Numbered from the stretch's first letter, positions 1 to 6,972 are shown. The stretch is 7,331 bases of DNA from Betaproteobacteria bacterium (GCA_028868235.1 JAGWUW010000127.1:1-7331), one strand, 5' to 3'. Notes: generated by a model not told the origin, from the letters alone. Numbers and translations: made by a program.

Positions 1-1275
1 GAGGGGCAGCCAGAGGGGCATTGCATCCGCTGCTGCTGGATCGGCATGCATATCGGCCGCCGCCTAGGCCTTGATGACGATGCCTTGTGGAGCCTGTACT
101 ACACGCTGCTGCTCAAGGATCTCGGTTGCAGCAGCAATGCGGCGCGTATATGCGAGTTGTATGTAACGGATGACCTTAGTTTCAAGCGCGATTTCAAGAC
201 GGTTGGTGACAGTCTGCCGCAGGTACTCCGTTTCGTGCTGGGTCATACCGGGCTGAAATCCCCTCTGGCCGAGCGTTTTCGCAGTTTTTTGACCATCGTG
301 CGCAATGGCGAAGAAATTGCCCAGGAACTGATATCCACCCGCTGCCAGCGCGGCGCAGAGATTGCCCGTCTGCTGCGTTTTCCGGAACGCGTGTCGGCCG
401 GCATTTACAGCCTCGACGAACATTACAACGGCCAGGGCCGGCCGCAGGGATTAGCTGGCGAGGCGATCCCGCTCTTCTCGCGCATTGCGCTGCTGGCCCA
501 GGTGGTCGATGTCTTCCATACGGCTGGTGGCCCGCAGGCAGCGCTGGACGAAGTGCGTGGACGGGCGGGAGGCTGGTTCGACCCGGCCTTGGTCGGTATT
601 TTCGATGCAGTCGCCACGGACGATGCCTTCTGGCAGACGCTTGGTTCGCCAGACGTGACACGGGCGGTGCTGGCGTTGGAACCGGCGTCACACGTCGTGG
701 CACTCGATGACGACTATCTTGACGACATCGCATCCGCTTTCGGTCAGGTCGTCGACTCGAAGAGTCCCTACACCAGCGGCCACAGTATGCGGGTCGCGCT
801 GTATACCGACCTGATCGCGGAAACGCTGGGTTTGTCGCAGGAACGCCGCCGCTGGCTGAAGCGTGGGGCGCTGCTGCACGATGTCGGCAAACTTGGGGTC
901 AGTAACAGCGTGCTCGACAAGCCGGGCAAACTCGACGCCGACGAATGGGCGGCGGTGCAGGCGCATGCCGCCTATACCGAGGCCATCCTGTCGCGTATCG
1001 GCGCCTTTGCCGAACTGGCCCGTGTTTCCGGTGCCCATCACGAACGCCTGGATGGCAAGGGTTATCCACGGGGCGTGTCGGCGGACGAAATCTGCCTCGA
1101 AACCCGCATCATCACCACCGCCGACATCTTCGACGCCATCACCGCAGAACGCCCGTATCGCGGCGCCGTGCCGATCCCGAAAACGTTGGAGATCATGGCC
1201 GAAAACGTCGGCACAGCCATCGATCCCGACTGTTTCGAGGCCTTGAAGAAGGCTATCGACCGCTTGCCGGCCTAA
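1..1275 (+). CDS. HD-GYP domain phosphohydrolase with degenerate N-terminal duplicate (5' partial)
   Basis: HD-GYP proteins hydrolyse cyclic di-GMP (or related cyclic dinucleotides) at a di-iron or tri-iron site and act in the cytosol to control motility and biofilm. The reading frame is open from base 1 and continues upstream of the ATG at 46; the residues before that ATG look like part of the fold, so the true start lies outside the window. Counting codons from base 1, the C-terminal domain has a full ligand set: H261, H293-D294 with K297 (HDVGK), H322, H346-H347, the GYP motif at 354-356 and D375. The N-terminal half repeats the same layout in degenerate form (KD at 39-40, GRP at 146-148). 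No receiver, PAS or membrane segment is visible in the part shown. Activity of the C-terminal domain is inferred from intact motifs; the substrate is not proven. The next gene, rimO, is 80 bases downstream. Confidence 0.9.
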   Translation, partial: EGQPEGHCIRCCWIGMHIGRRLGLDDDALWSLYYTLLLKDLGCSSNAARICELYVTDDLSFKRDFKTVGDSLPQVLRFVLGHTGLKSPLAERFRSFLTIVRNGEEIAQELISTRCQRGAEIARLLRFPERVSAGIYSLDEHYNGQGRPQGLAGEAIPLFSRIALLAQVVDVFHTAGGPQAALDEVRGRAGGWFDPALVGIFDAVATDDAFWQTLGSPDVTRAVLALEPASHVVALDDDYLDDIASAFGQVVDSKSPYTSGHSMRVALYTDLIAETLGLSQERRRWLKRGALLHDVGKLGVSNSVLDKPGKLDADEWAAVQAHAAYTEAILSRIGAFAELARVSGAHHERLDGKGYPRGVSADEICLETRIITTADIFDAITAERPYRGAVPIPKTLEIMAENVGTAIDPDCFEALKKAIDRLPA

Positions 1276-1355
1276 GTGTTTGCGGCGAGGTTTTGCCGTT
1301 CACCCGGTAAAATACGCATTTTGCTCGCCGGCCAGTCCGGACAAGGTTTTATTGC
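1276..1355 (+). promoter_or_regulatory. Short gap before rimO with weak -10-like box and RBS
   Basis: The 80-base gap between the HD-GYP gene and rimO holds a TAAAAT box at 1308-1313 that could serve as a -10 element, but I see no good -35 hexamer at 16 to 18 bases upstream. AAGG at 1343-1346, nine bases before the ATG at 1356, is a reasonable ribosome binding site for rimO. No hairpin followed by a T-run is visible, so read-through from the HD-GYP gene is possible. The promoter part of this call is tentative. Confidence 0.3.
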
Positions 1356-2678
1356 ATGACTACTGAAATCAAAGTGCCGACCGTCGGTATCGTTTCGCTC
1401 GGCTGCCCCAAAGCCGGCTCGGACACCGAACGCATCCTGACCAAGTTGCGCGCCGAGGGCTACAACCTGTCGCCCAACTACGACGATGCCGATCTGGTGA
1501 TTGTCAATACCTGCGGCTTTATTGATGCCGCAGTCGAGGAATCGCTCGACGCCATCGGCGAGGCGCTCAATGAGAACGGCAAGGTCATCGTCACCGGTTG
1601 CCTTGGTGCCAAGGGCGACATCGTGCAGACGACACATCCGTCGGTGTTGGCCGTCACCGGCCCGCATGCCGCCGACGAGGTGATGGGCTACGTGCATCAG
1701 CACCTGCCCAAGCCGCACGACCCCTATACTGACCTCGTGCCGCCGCAGGGCGTGCGCTTGACGCCGGACCACTTCGCCTACCTGAAGATTTCCGAGGGCT
1801 GCAACCACAGCTGCACCTTCTGCATTATCCCGTCGCTGCGCGGCCCGCTGGTTTCGCGCCCGGTTGGCGATGTGCTGGCGGAGGCGGAGAACCTTGCCCG
1901 CGCCGGCGTCAAGGAACTGCTGGTTATTTCGCAGGATACCTCGGCCTACGGTGTCGATCTGAAATACCGCACCGGCTTCTGGGGCGGTAAGCCGGTCAAG
2001 ACCCGCCTCAAGGAATTGTGCGAGGCCATGGCGCAGTTCGGCATCTGGGTTCGCCTGCACTACGTTTATCCGTATCCGTCGGTCGATGACGTCATTCCGC
2101 TGATGGCCGAGGGCAAGATCCTGCCCTATCTGGATGTGCCCTTCCAGCACGCCAGCCCGAAGATACTGAAGGCCATGAAGCGTCCGGCCTCGGCCGAGAA
2201 CACGCTGGAGCGCATCGCCAAGTGGCGCTCGATCTGCCCGGAAATCGTCATCCGCTCGACCTTCATCACCGGTTTCCCCGGCGAGACGGAAGAGGATTTT
2301 GACCAGCTGATCCAGTTCCTCGAAGATGCCAAGCTCGACCGCGTCGGCGCCTTTGCCTATTCGCCGGTCGAGGGCGCCAGAGCCAACGAGATCGAAGGCC
2401 TGCCGCCGGAAGAAGTGCGCGAGGATCGTCGCCGCTGGCTGATGCAAGTGCAGGAAGACATTTCTGCCGAAAAGCTGGCCGCCAAGATCGATAGCGTCAT
2501 CGAGGTGCTGGTCGACGAGGTGGATGAGGAGGGCACCATCGCTCGTTCCAAGGCCGATGCGCCGGAAATCGACGGCCTGGTCTACATCGACGGCCATTTC
2601 GACGCTCGGCCGGGCGACTTCCTGCAGGTCAAGGTCATTGATGCCGACCACCATGACCTCTACGCCGAAATCGTCTGA
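1356..2678 (+). CDS. rimO: Ribosomal protein S12 methylthiotransferase RimO
   Basis: RimO is a cytosolic radical-SAM enzyme that adds a methylthio group to the beta-carbon of a conserved aspartate in ribosomal protein S12. The protein is 440 residues, matching the family (about 440). The N-terminal MTTase (UPF0004) domain carries the three cysteines that hold the auxiliary 4Fe-4S cluster: C17 (SLGCPK), C53 (NTCGF) and C82 (TGCL). The radical-SAM cluster motif CxxxCxxC is at C149, C153 and C156 (sequence [10 protein letters not shown]). A TRAM domain fills roughly residues 375-440. The GCPK signature and the strict lack of an N-terminal extension favour RimO over MiaB, the tRNA methylthiotransferase. 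The start at 1356 has an AAGG ribosome binding site nine bases upstream. The last 38 bases overlap the next gene in another frame. Nothing looks damaged. Confidence 0.97.
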   Translation: MTTEIKVPTVGIVSLGCPKAGSDTERILTKLRAEGYNLSPNYDDADLVIVNTCGFIDAAVEESLDAIGEALNENGKVIVTGCLGAKGDIVQTTHPSVLAVTGPHAADEVMGYVHQHLPKPHDPYTDLVPPQGVRLTPDHFAYLKISEGCNHSCTFCIIPSLRGPLVSRPVGDVLAEAENLARAGVKELLVISQDTSAYGVDLKYRTGFWGGKPVKTRLKELCEAMAQFGIWVRLHYVYPYPSVDDVIPLMAEGKILPYLDVPFQHASPKILKAMKRPASAENTLERIAKWRSICPEIVIRSTFITGFPGETEEDFDQLIQFLEDAKLDRVGAFAYSPVEGARANEIEGLPPEEVREDRRRWLMQVQEDISAEKLAAKIDSVIEVLVDEVDEEGTIARSKADAPEIDGLVYIDGHFDARPGDFLQVKVIDADHHDLYAEIV

Positions 2679-4059
2679 TCTGATCGACGTTCTCACCGGC
2701 ATCGTTGGCGCCGCCCAGGTGCTGAGCGAGCCGTCCGATATCGCGCCTTTCATCACCGACTGGCGCGGTCGTTACCGGGGGGCGGCGCTTTGCGTCGTCA
2801 GGCCCGGTAACACTGCCGAAGTGGTGGCCGTAGTCAAAGCCTGCGTCGAGGCCGGCGCGGCCATTGTGCCGCAGGGTGGCAATACCAGCCTGTGCGGTGC
2901 CGCGACACCGGATTCCACGGGGGCTGCGGTCGTGCTCAGCCTGGGGCGCCTCAATCGCATTCTGGCTGTCGATACCGGCAACAACACCATCACCGTCGAG
3001 GCCGGCTGCACGCTGGCCGCCGTGCAGGAGGCGGCGCGCGCCGTCGATCGGCTGTTCCCCCTGGCGTTGGCGTCGGAAGGCACCTGCCAGATCGGCGGCA
3101 ACCTGTCGACCAATGCCGGTGGCGTGCAGGTGCTGCGCTACGGCAATACCCGCGAACTGGCCCTCGGCCTGGAAGTCGTGCTGCCCAGCGGCGAAATCTG
3201 GGATGGCCTGCGCGGTCTGCGCAAGGATAATACTGGCTACGACCTGAAGCACTTGTTCATCGGTGCCGAAGGGACGCTTGGTGTGATTACCTCCGCAGTG
3301 CTCAAGCTCTTTCCGCTACCGAAGCGGCAGACCACCTGCTGGCTCAATATCGCGACGCCTGCTGCGGCAGTTGATCTGCTCAATACCGCCAAATCGGCCT
3401 TCGATGCCCAACTGACGGCTTTCGAGCTGGTTTCCGAGCATGCCCTGCAACTGGTCCTGAAGAACATTCCCGAGTCTCAGCGACCGGGCGCGGTCAGCCC
3501 ATGGTACGTACTGGCTGAGTTCTCCGACGCCGAGCCGGCCGAGGTGGAGGCTTGGCTGGCGGCATGCCTAGAGTCTGGCGAGGTGGGTGATGGGGTGCTG
3601 GCCGCCTCCGAAACGCAGGCCAGGAAGCTCTGGGCGTTGCGCGAGAATATTTCCGAAGCCCAAAAGATCGAGGGCATCAGCATCAAGCACGACGTGGCGG
3701 TGCCGGTATCGCGCATCCCCGCTTTCCTCGCAGCTGCAGATTCCGCACTGGGCAAGGCTTTCCCGGGTATCCGTATCGTCGCCTTTGGCCATGTTGGGGA
3801 TGGTAATCTGCACTACAACCTGTCCAAACCCGATGCCCAGGATAACGCGGCCTTTATGGTCAGCCAGCCGCAGGTCAATCGCATCGTGCATGACGCGGTT
3901 CATGCGCTCAATGGGTCGATTTCCGCCGAGCATGGCCTTGGACAACTCAAGCGCGAGGAAATCCTGCGCTACAAGAGTCCGGTTGAAATGGCCTTGATGC
4001 GTTCGATCAAGCAGGCACTCGATCCACGGGGCTTGATGAACCCGGGCAAGGTGCTCTGA
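2641..4059 (+). CDS. FAD-binding 2-hydroxyacid dehydrogenase, D-2-hydroxyglutarate dehydrogenase type
   Basis: This is an FAD-linked oxidase of the VAO/PCMH fold (GlcD/D2HGDH family), which oxidises a 2-hydroxyacid to the 2-oxoacid and passes electrons to a carrier such as ETF or a quinone. With the ATG at 2641 it has 472 residues, normal for the family. The N-terminal FAD domain shows the PxGGNTS loop at 77-83 and the later [10 protein letters not shown] segment. The C-terminal half has HVGDGNLH (H384, H391) and SAEHG (E430), matching the zinc site of D-2-hydroxyglutarate dehydrogenases, plus R334 and K349 where those enzymes bind the substrate carboxylates; the usual Thr four residues after the Arg is Ser338. 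No GlcE or GlcF gene is adjacent, which argues against a glycolate oxidase subunit. D-lactate dehydrogenase remains possible. ATG 2653 is an alternative start; AAGG at 2631-2634 favours 2641. The reading frame stays open to 2524 inside rimO, but that part translates as an Arg/Ser-rich shadow. It forms a likely operon with rimO. Confidence 0.88.
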   Translation: MPTTMTSTPKSSDLIDVLTGIVGAAQVLSEPSDIAPFITDWRGRYRGAALCVVRPGNTAEVVAVVKACVEAGAAIVPQGGNTSLCGAATPDSTGAAVVLSLGRLNRILAVDTGNNTITVEAGCTLAAVQEAARAVDRLFPLALASEGTCQIGGNLSTNAGGVQVLRYGNTRELALGLEVVLPSGEIWDGLRGLRKDNTGYDLKHLFIGAEGTLGVITSAVLKLFPLPKRQTTCWLNIATPAAAVDLLNTAKSAFDAQLTAFELVSEHALQLVLKNIPESQRPGAVSPWYVLAEFSDAEPAEVEAWLAACLESGEVGDGVLAASETQARKLWALRENISEAQKIEGISIKHDVAVPVSRIPAFLAAADSALGKAFPGIRIVAFGHVGDGNLHYNLSKPDAQDNAAFMVSQPQVNRIVHDAVHALNGSISAEHGLGQLKREEILRYKSPVEMALMRSIKQALDPRGLMNPGKVL

Positions 4060-5427
4060 CTAGGAGATGCTGGCGTCAGCCGGGTTCTCCACAGACGATA
4101 GCGGCAAGGGGATGGTGAAGCTGAATACGCTGCCTTGGCCGGGTGTGCTGACGATCTTTAATTCTCCGCCCATCAATTCGACCAGGCGACGCACGATCGC
4201 CAGCCCGACGCCCAAGCCGCCATGGCGCCGGATGCTCGAACCGTCGGCTTGCACCAGCAATCCCTCGATAGCTTTGAGCGCATCGGGGGAAATGCCCTGA
4301 CCGGTGTCACTGACTGCGAATTCGATGGATGCTGTACTGCCATCCAGCTGCAACAGTCGGCAGGCCACGCTGACCGTGCCGCGTTCGGTGAACTTGATCG
4401 CGTTGTCGACCAGATGTCCTAAGGCATCGACCAGGCAATCGCTGTCGCCGACCAGAACGGCAGGCAGGGCCGGGTCAGACTCGAGCAGGAGTGCGATACC
4501 TTTGGCCGAGGACTGCTCCTGATTGCCGAAGATCGCTCTGGAAAGTAGCTCGGCGGTGATGAATGGTCCTGGTTTTAGCTTGACGTGTCCGGCTTCGAGC
4601 TCGGAGAGGCGGATCAAATGGTTGATCTGTGCCATCAGAAGGTCGGATGACTGGCGCAGGTGGTTGAGCAACTCCTGTTGCTCCTCGGATGCGTCGAAAG
4701 TGAGGAGGTCGGTAATGCCGACGATGCCATTCATCGGGGTTCGCAGTTCGTGGCTGATATTGGACAGGAACTCGGTCTTGGCGCGCAGCGACAGTTCCGC
4801 CACTTCGCGGGCATGGGCAAGACGGCGCACCAGCTGAGCCTGCTCCTGTTCCAGCCGGATTGAGTCGTGCAATGTCTGGTTGAAAAATTTGGCGCTGCGC
4901 GTTACGGCGATCAGGAAAATAAGGCTCATCAGCGAAAAGGCGATGCCCATACTGTCTGTGCTGAAGGCGCAGAAGGCGACGGCCGTGACAATGGGCCAGG
5001 CGTAGCAGCGAAAAGCAGTGAGGTCGGCTGCCACTACCTGGACGGCGCCGGCAACCATGCCGGCCATGACGAATGCAGTGAAAAGTTTGAAAGTCGGATC
5101 GCCTGCGGTCATCAACATGATGGTGCCGCCTGCCCAGACGATCCCGCCGAGGGTGGCACCGATAATTGCCCGTTGTCGCCAGAAAGGAGCCTGGGCGTTA
5201 CGTTCAACGCTATCGAGTTGCCGGTACTGTTGGTCGCCGACCAGGCGCAACGAGGCGATGATTGCGACAATGACAGCCCAGGCGATCAAGTACTCAGTGG
5301 CGACGTACGGCGAACCGATCCAGACGAGAAGGAGCGCGTTTAAGATCGAGACAATTTGCCCGATACGCAGGTTGCGATACAGCAGCGCAACCTGCGGGCC
5401 AAGCCCCCCTGCCTGATGGCTGGGCAT
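4060..5427 (-). CDS. Membrane-bound sensor histidine kinase (orphan, no receiver domain)
   Basis: This is a 455-residue two-component kinase. The N-terminal 180 residues contain about six hydrophobic segments (roughly 22-38, 44-62, 87-107, 113-133, 142-156 and 160-176) with almost no periplasmic domain, so it probably senses something in or at the membrane. A short coiled coil (about 185-215) leads to the dimerisation domain with the phospho-acceptor H226 in SHELRTPMNG. The ATPase domain has the N box (N342 in DNAIKF), the G1 box (D374, DTGQG) and the G2 box (GGLGVGL, 403-409). All catalytic motifs look intact. The H-box resembles that of hybrid kinases, but the protein ends right after the ATPase domain, with no receiver or HPt domain. 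No response regulator is in the window, so its partner is unknown. The ATG at 5427 overlaps the hslO stop by one base (TGATG), implying translational coupling; a TTG directly before it at 5430 is a less likely start. Confidence 0.9.
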   Translation of the reverse strand: MPSHQAGGLGPQVALLYRNLRIGQIVSILNALLLVWIGSPYVATEYLIAWAVIVAIIASLRLVGDQQYRQLDSVERNAQAPFWRQRAIIGATLGGIVWAGGTIMLMTAGDPTFKLFTAFVMAGMVAGAVQVVAADLTAFRCYAWPIVTAVAFCAFSTDSMGIAFSLMSLIFLIAVTRSAKFFNQTLHDSIRLEQEQAQLVRRLAHAREVAELSLRAKTEFLSNISHELRTPMNGIVGITDLLTFDASEEQQELLNHLRQSSDLLMAQINHLIRLSELEAGHVKLKPGPFITAELLSRAIFGNQEQSSAKGIALLLESDPALPAVLVGDSDCLVDALGHLVDNAIKFTERGTVSVACRLLQLDGSTASIEFAVSDTGQGISPDALKAIEGLLVQADGSSIRRHGGLGVGLAIVRRLVELMGGELKIVSTPGQGSVFSFTIPLPLSSVENPADASIS

Positions 5428-6308
5428 CAATTGAGTGCTCGCCCTTCGCTTTCTGTGAACAGAGCAGCCACATCCTCCGGCGCAAAGCGATATTCGCGAT
5501 TGCAGATGTCGTCACGGATCAGAATTTCACCATGCTCGGCGAGGATCGATTCGGCGTCGGCGCGACCAATGCTGCGGATCATGTCGCGTACCTTTTCCCA
5601 GTCTTCCGGGCAGTGGTAGGCGACCGGCTGCGGGTCGTAAAGACGGATGCCATGGGCCTCGATGTCCTCGTGGAAAAGGCGGGCGAGGAGGCTTTCGGGG
5701 GACAATTCAAGCAGTTCCGCAGTTTTCACCGTGCCGGCCAGTTGGGTGACGCGGGACCAGCCATCGGGATCACGGGTGTCGGCATCCGGCATCTTCTGCA
5801 GGAACAGGCAGGCGGCGGCGCGCGGGCTGGCCGTGGCGAAAAGTCGAGAGGGCTGTTGTTCTGACTGCTCCAGATAGTGCTCGAATATTCCGGCGATGCT
5901 GTCGCCGACCATCGGTACGTAGCTCTGGTAGGGCTGGCGGGCGGTGGGCAGATCGAGGCTCATCAGTAGCTGGCCACCCTGGTGGGCCCCGAGCAGTTCC
6001 GGGACCGGCGCAGGCAGAACGACCGGGTTGCTGCGTGCCATACCGCGCATCAGCAGTTGCTCGTTACAGTCCATGACCAGCAGCTGGATCGGGCCGCCAC
6101 CGCGCAGCTGCAGGGTCAGGCGCCCGGGCTGTTTCAGTTGGGCGGCGATCAGTGCCGTGACGGCAGCCGTTTCACCCAGCAGTTGCGCCACGGTGGGTTG
6201 GTAATTGCGGTCAGCCTGCATATGCTGCCAGGCATCACCCAGATGAACGATGGCGCCACGGATATCGAGACCTTCGAACAGGAAGCGGCGGACGAAGCTG
6301 TCGCTCAT
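5427..6308 (-). CDS. hslO: Hsp33 family redox-regulated chaperone HslO, with altered zinc site
   Basis: Hsp33 is a cytosolic holdase chaperone that is switched on when oxidants release zinc from four C-terminal cysteines (CxC plus CxxC). With the ATG at 6308 the protein has 293 residues, the normal length. The N-terminal domain is well conserved (GLDIRGAIVHL, AQLLGE, LTLQLRGGGPIQLLVMDC). The C-terminal switch is not canonical: the CxC position reads C233-P-E235 and the CxxC position reads D266-D-I-C269, so only the first and last cysteines remain. I checked both sites on the nucleotide level. The open frame extends upstream to 6467, but that part lies inside yffB and shows no family resemblance. 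The start overlaps the yffB stop as ATGA, with GGAA about eight bases upstream. It is the middle gene of a yffB-hslO-kinase unit. Chaperone identity is firm; redox control by the usual zinc mechanism is doubtful. Confidence 0.95.
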   Translation of the reverse strand: MSDSFVRRFLFEGLDIRGAIVHLGDAWQHMQADRNYQPTVAQLLGETAAVTALIAAQLKQPGRLTLQLRGGGPIQLLVMDCNEQLLMRGMARSNPVVLPAPVPELLGAHQGGQLLMSLDLPTARQPYQSYVPMVGDSIAGIFEHYLEQSEQQPSRLFATASPRAAACLFLQKMPDADTRDPDGWSRVTQLAGTVKTAELLELSPESLLARLFHEDIEAHGIRLYDPQPVAYHCPEDWEKVRDMIRSIGRADAESILAEHGEILIRDDICNREYRFAPEDVAALFTESEGRALN

Positions 6309-6655
6309 TTGAATTGTTCCGCGTAGTTTTCCGGGGAAAAGCCGACCACCAACTGCTTGCCGGTGTCTAGCACGGGGCGTTTGATCAACGAGGGATATTG
6401 CGCCATCAGTCGCAGGGCCTTGGTTTCGTCGATGTTGGCTCGCTCGTCGTCGCTCAGTTTCTTCCACATCAGGCCGCGTGTGTTGAGCAGCTTTTCCCAG
6501 GTGGCGCGGGCAGCCCAGTCAGGCAGATTGGCCTCGGCGATGCCGGCTTTCTTGTAATCGACAAATTCGTAGGCGATGCCGTTTTCAGAAAGCCAGTTCA
6601 TGGCCTTCTTCATGGTGTCGCAGTTCTTGATGCCATAGACGCGGATAGCGGGCAT
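6305..6655 (-). CDS. yffB: ArsC/Spx-like thioredoxin-fold protein, YffB type
   Basis: This is a 116-residue member of the ArsC family (thioredoxin fold), of the YffB/arsenate-reductase-like branch. The active-site loop GIKNCDTMKKA places the single cysteine C12 right after the first strand, and the RPVL motif at 93-96 gives the cis-proline loop that completes the site. There is no second or third cysteine, so any catalysis would need glutathione or another thiol partner. The true substrate of YffB proteins is not established, and I would not call it an arsenate reductase: no arsR, arsB or acr3 gene is nearby. The start at 6655 has a strong ribosome binding site, GGAGA, at 6662-6666, six bases upstream. 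It is the first gene of the minus-strand unit and overlaps hslO by four bases (ATGA). Sitting before hslO, it hints at a shared role in thiol stress. Confidence 0.88.
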   Translation of the reverse strand: MPAIRVYGIKNCDTMKKAMNWLSENGIAYEFVDYKKAGIAEANLPDWAARATWEKLLNTRGLMWKKLSDDERANIDETKALRLMAQYPSLIKRPVLDTGKQLVVGFSPENYAEQFK

Positions 6656-6661
6656 GGTTGT

Positions 6662-6666
6662 TCTCC
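6662..6666 (-). promoter_or_regulatory. Ribosome binding site of yffB
   Basis: GGAGA on the minus strand, six bases before the ATG at 6655. It is the strongest Shine-Dalgarno match in the yffB-hslO-kinase unit and fixes the start of the first gene. Confidence 0.7.
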
Positions 6667-6695
6667 GTTGATGCTAGTGATGCCGAAACACCGCG

Positions 6696-6704
6696 ATTAT
6701 CTCA
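6696..6704 (-). promoter_or_regulatory. Likely extended -10 promoter for yffB-hslO-kinase
   Basis: The minus strand reads TG-A-GATAAT, an extended -10 element (TGn followed by a five-of-six match to TATAAT), about 41 bases before the yffB start. There is no good -35 hexamer at 17 bases, which fits the extended -10 type. It would give a short leader of roughly 35 bases. It lies just downstream of a minus-strand terminator, as expected for a new transcription unit. Confidence 0.5.
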
Positions 6705-6721
6705 GTTTTTGTACCAATGCC

Positions 6722-6735
6722 CTGTGACACCACAG
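6722..6735. repeat. 14-base palindrome CTGTG-N4-CACAG upstream of the yffB promoter
   Basis: A perfect inverted repeat with 5-base arms (6722-6726 and 6731-6735) around ACAC. It is centred about 30 bases upstream of the proposed -10 box, overlapping where a -35 contact or an activator would sit. It could be an operator; arms this short also occur by chance. Confidence 0.3.
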
Positions 6736-6750
6736 CAACCGATGGGTGAC

Positions 6751-6794
6751 AAAAAGAGAAGGCCCTCGGGGCTATACACCTAACCAAGGGCCTT
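6751..6794 (-). terminator. Rho-independent terminator on the minus strand
   Basis: On the minus strand, AAGGCCCT (6794-6787) pairs perfectly with AGGGCCTT (6766-6759). Inside this 8-base stem a second one forms, GGUUA with UAGCC (one G-U pair), capped by the hexaloop GGUGUA. CUC and then five U follow at once (6758-6751). The U-run and the wobble pair both favour the minus strand. It would end transcription coming from tex or from an RNA gene inside the gap, about 50 bases before the yffB promoter. Confidence 0.75.
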
Positions 6795-6926
6795 GCCAGA
6801 AGCCAGCGCAAATTACTGTCACGCACTCACTCCGCAGAGTGTTTCTGCCAAGCACATCCACTAAAACGATTTGGCTTGCTAGTTTCCATCAGGCCTTGGA
6901 TACCGAGTGGAGTTCCGGTAATTAAG
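6795..6926 (-). other. Non-coding stretch between tex hairpin and terminator; possible small RNA
   Basis: I recognise no protein gene here. The stretch holds a small perfect hairpin, CACTC-CGCA-GAGTG (6828-6841), and short complementary segments CAAGC/GCTTG near 6850 and 6875. It lies between two minus-strand RNA hairpins and ends in a good terminator, so it could be the long 3' untranslated region of tex or a separate small RNA of about 130 to 180 bases. I see no clear promoter and no match to an RNA family I know. A 20-codon minus-strand frame (6827-6889) exists but has no support. Confidence 0.25.
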
Positions 6927-6954
6927 GGAAAAGCGGCAGGGCAGCCACCTTTCC
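6927..6954 (-). terminator. Hairpin just after the tex stop codon
   Basis: Read as minus-strand RNA, GGAAAGGUGGC pairs with GCCGCUUUUCC as an unbroken 11-pair stem, including two G-U pairs, with the loop UGCCCU. It begins 18 bases after the tex stop. Read as plus-strand RNA, the same positions give two A-C mismatches, so the fold suits the minus strand. It lacks a proper U-run on that side (CUUAAUUA follows), so it may be a weak terminator or an RNA-stabilising hairpin. On the plus strand GATTTTT follows the weaker stem. Confidence 0.45.
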
Positions 6955-6972
6955 GATTTTTCTCTTCGGCCG

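Noticed and set aside
2524..2640. Upstream extension of the dehydrogenase frame inside rimO
   Set aside because: Its translation is Arg/Ser/Thr-rich shadow sequence without family resemblance, and it would make the protein longer than usual.
1272..2756. A 494-codon open frame on the minus strand covering all of rimO
   Set aside because: It is the antisense shadow of a GC-rich gene. RimO is certain on the plus strand and the antisense product shows no recognisable domain.
4867..5343. A 158-codon plus-strand frame opposite the kinase membrane domain
   Set aside because: Shadow of the kinase; the minus-strand frame has clear membrane segments and kinase motifs.
5428..5430. TTG start for the kinase one codon earlier
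   Set aside because: The ATG directly after it gives the common TGATG coupling, and a TTG start adds nothing.
6309..6467. Upstream extension of the hslO frame inside yffB
   Set aside because: The Hsp33 fold begins at the ATG at 6308, which has the expected ATGA overlap; the extension is out-of-frame yffB.
6305..6655. Arsenate reductase ArsC
   Set aside because: Only one cysteine, no arsenic-resistance genes nearby, and the sequence fits the YffB branch better.
6722..6735. CRP/FNR binding site
   Set aside because: The arms and spacing do not fit TGTGA-N6-TCACA or TTGAT-N4-ATCAA.
6827..6889. A 20-codon minus-strand frame with AAGG upstream in the tex-yffB gap
   Set aside because: Too short and compositionally plain to call without conservation; it crosses an RNA hairpin, so a non-coding role is as likely.
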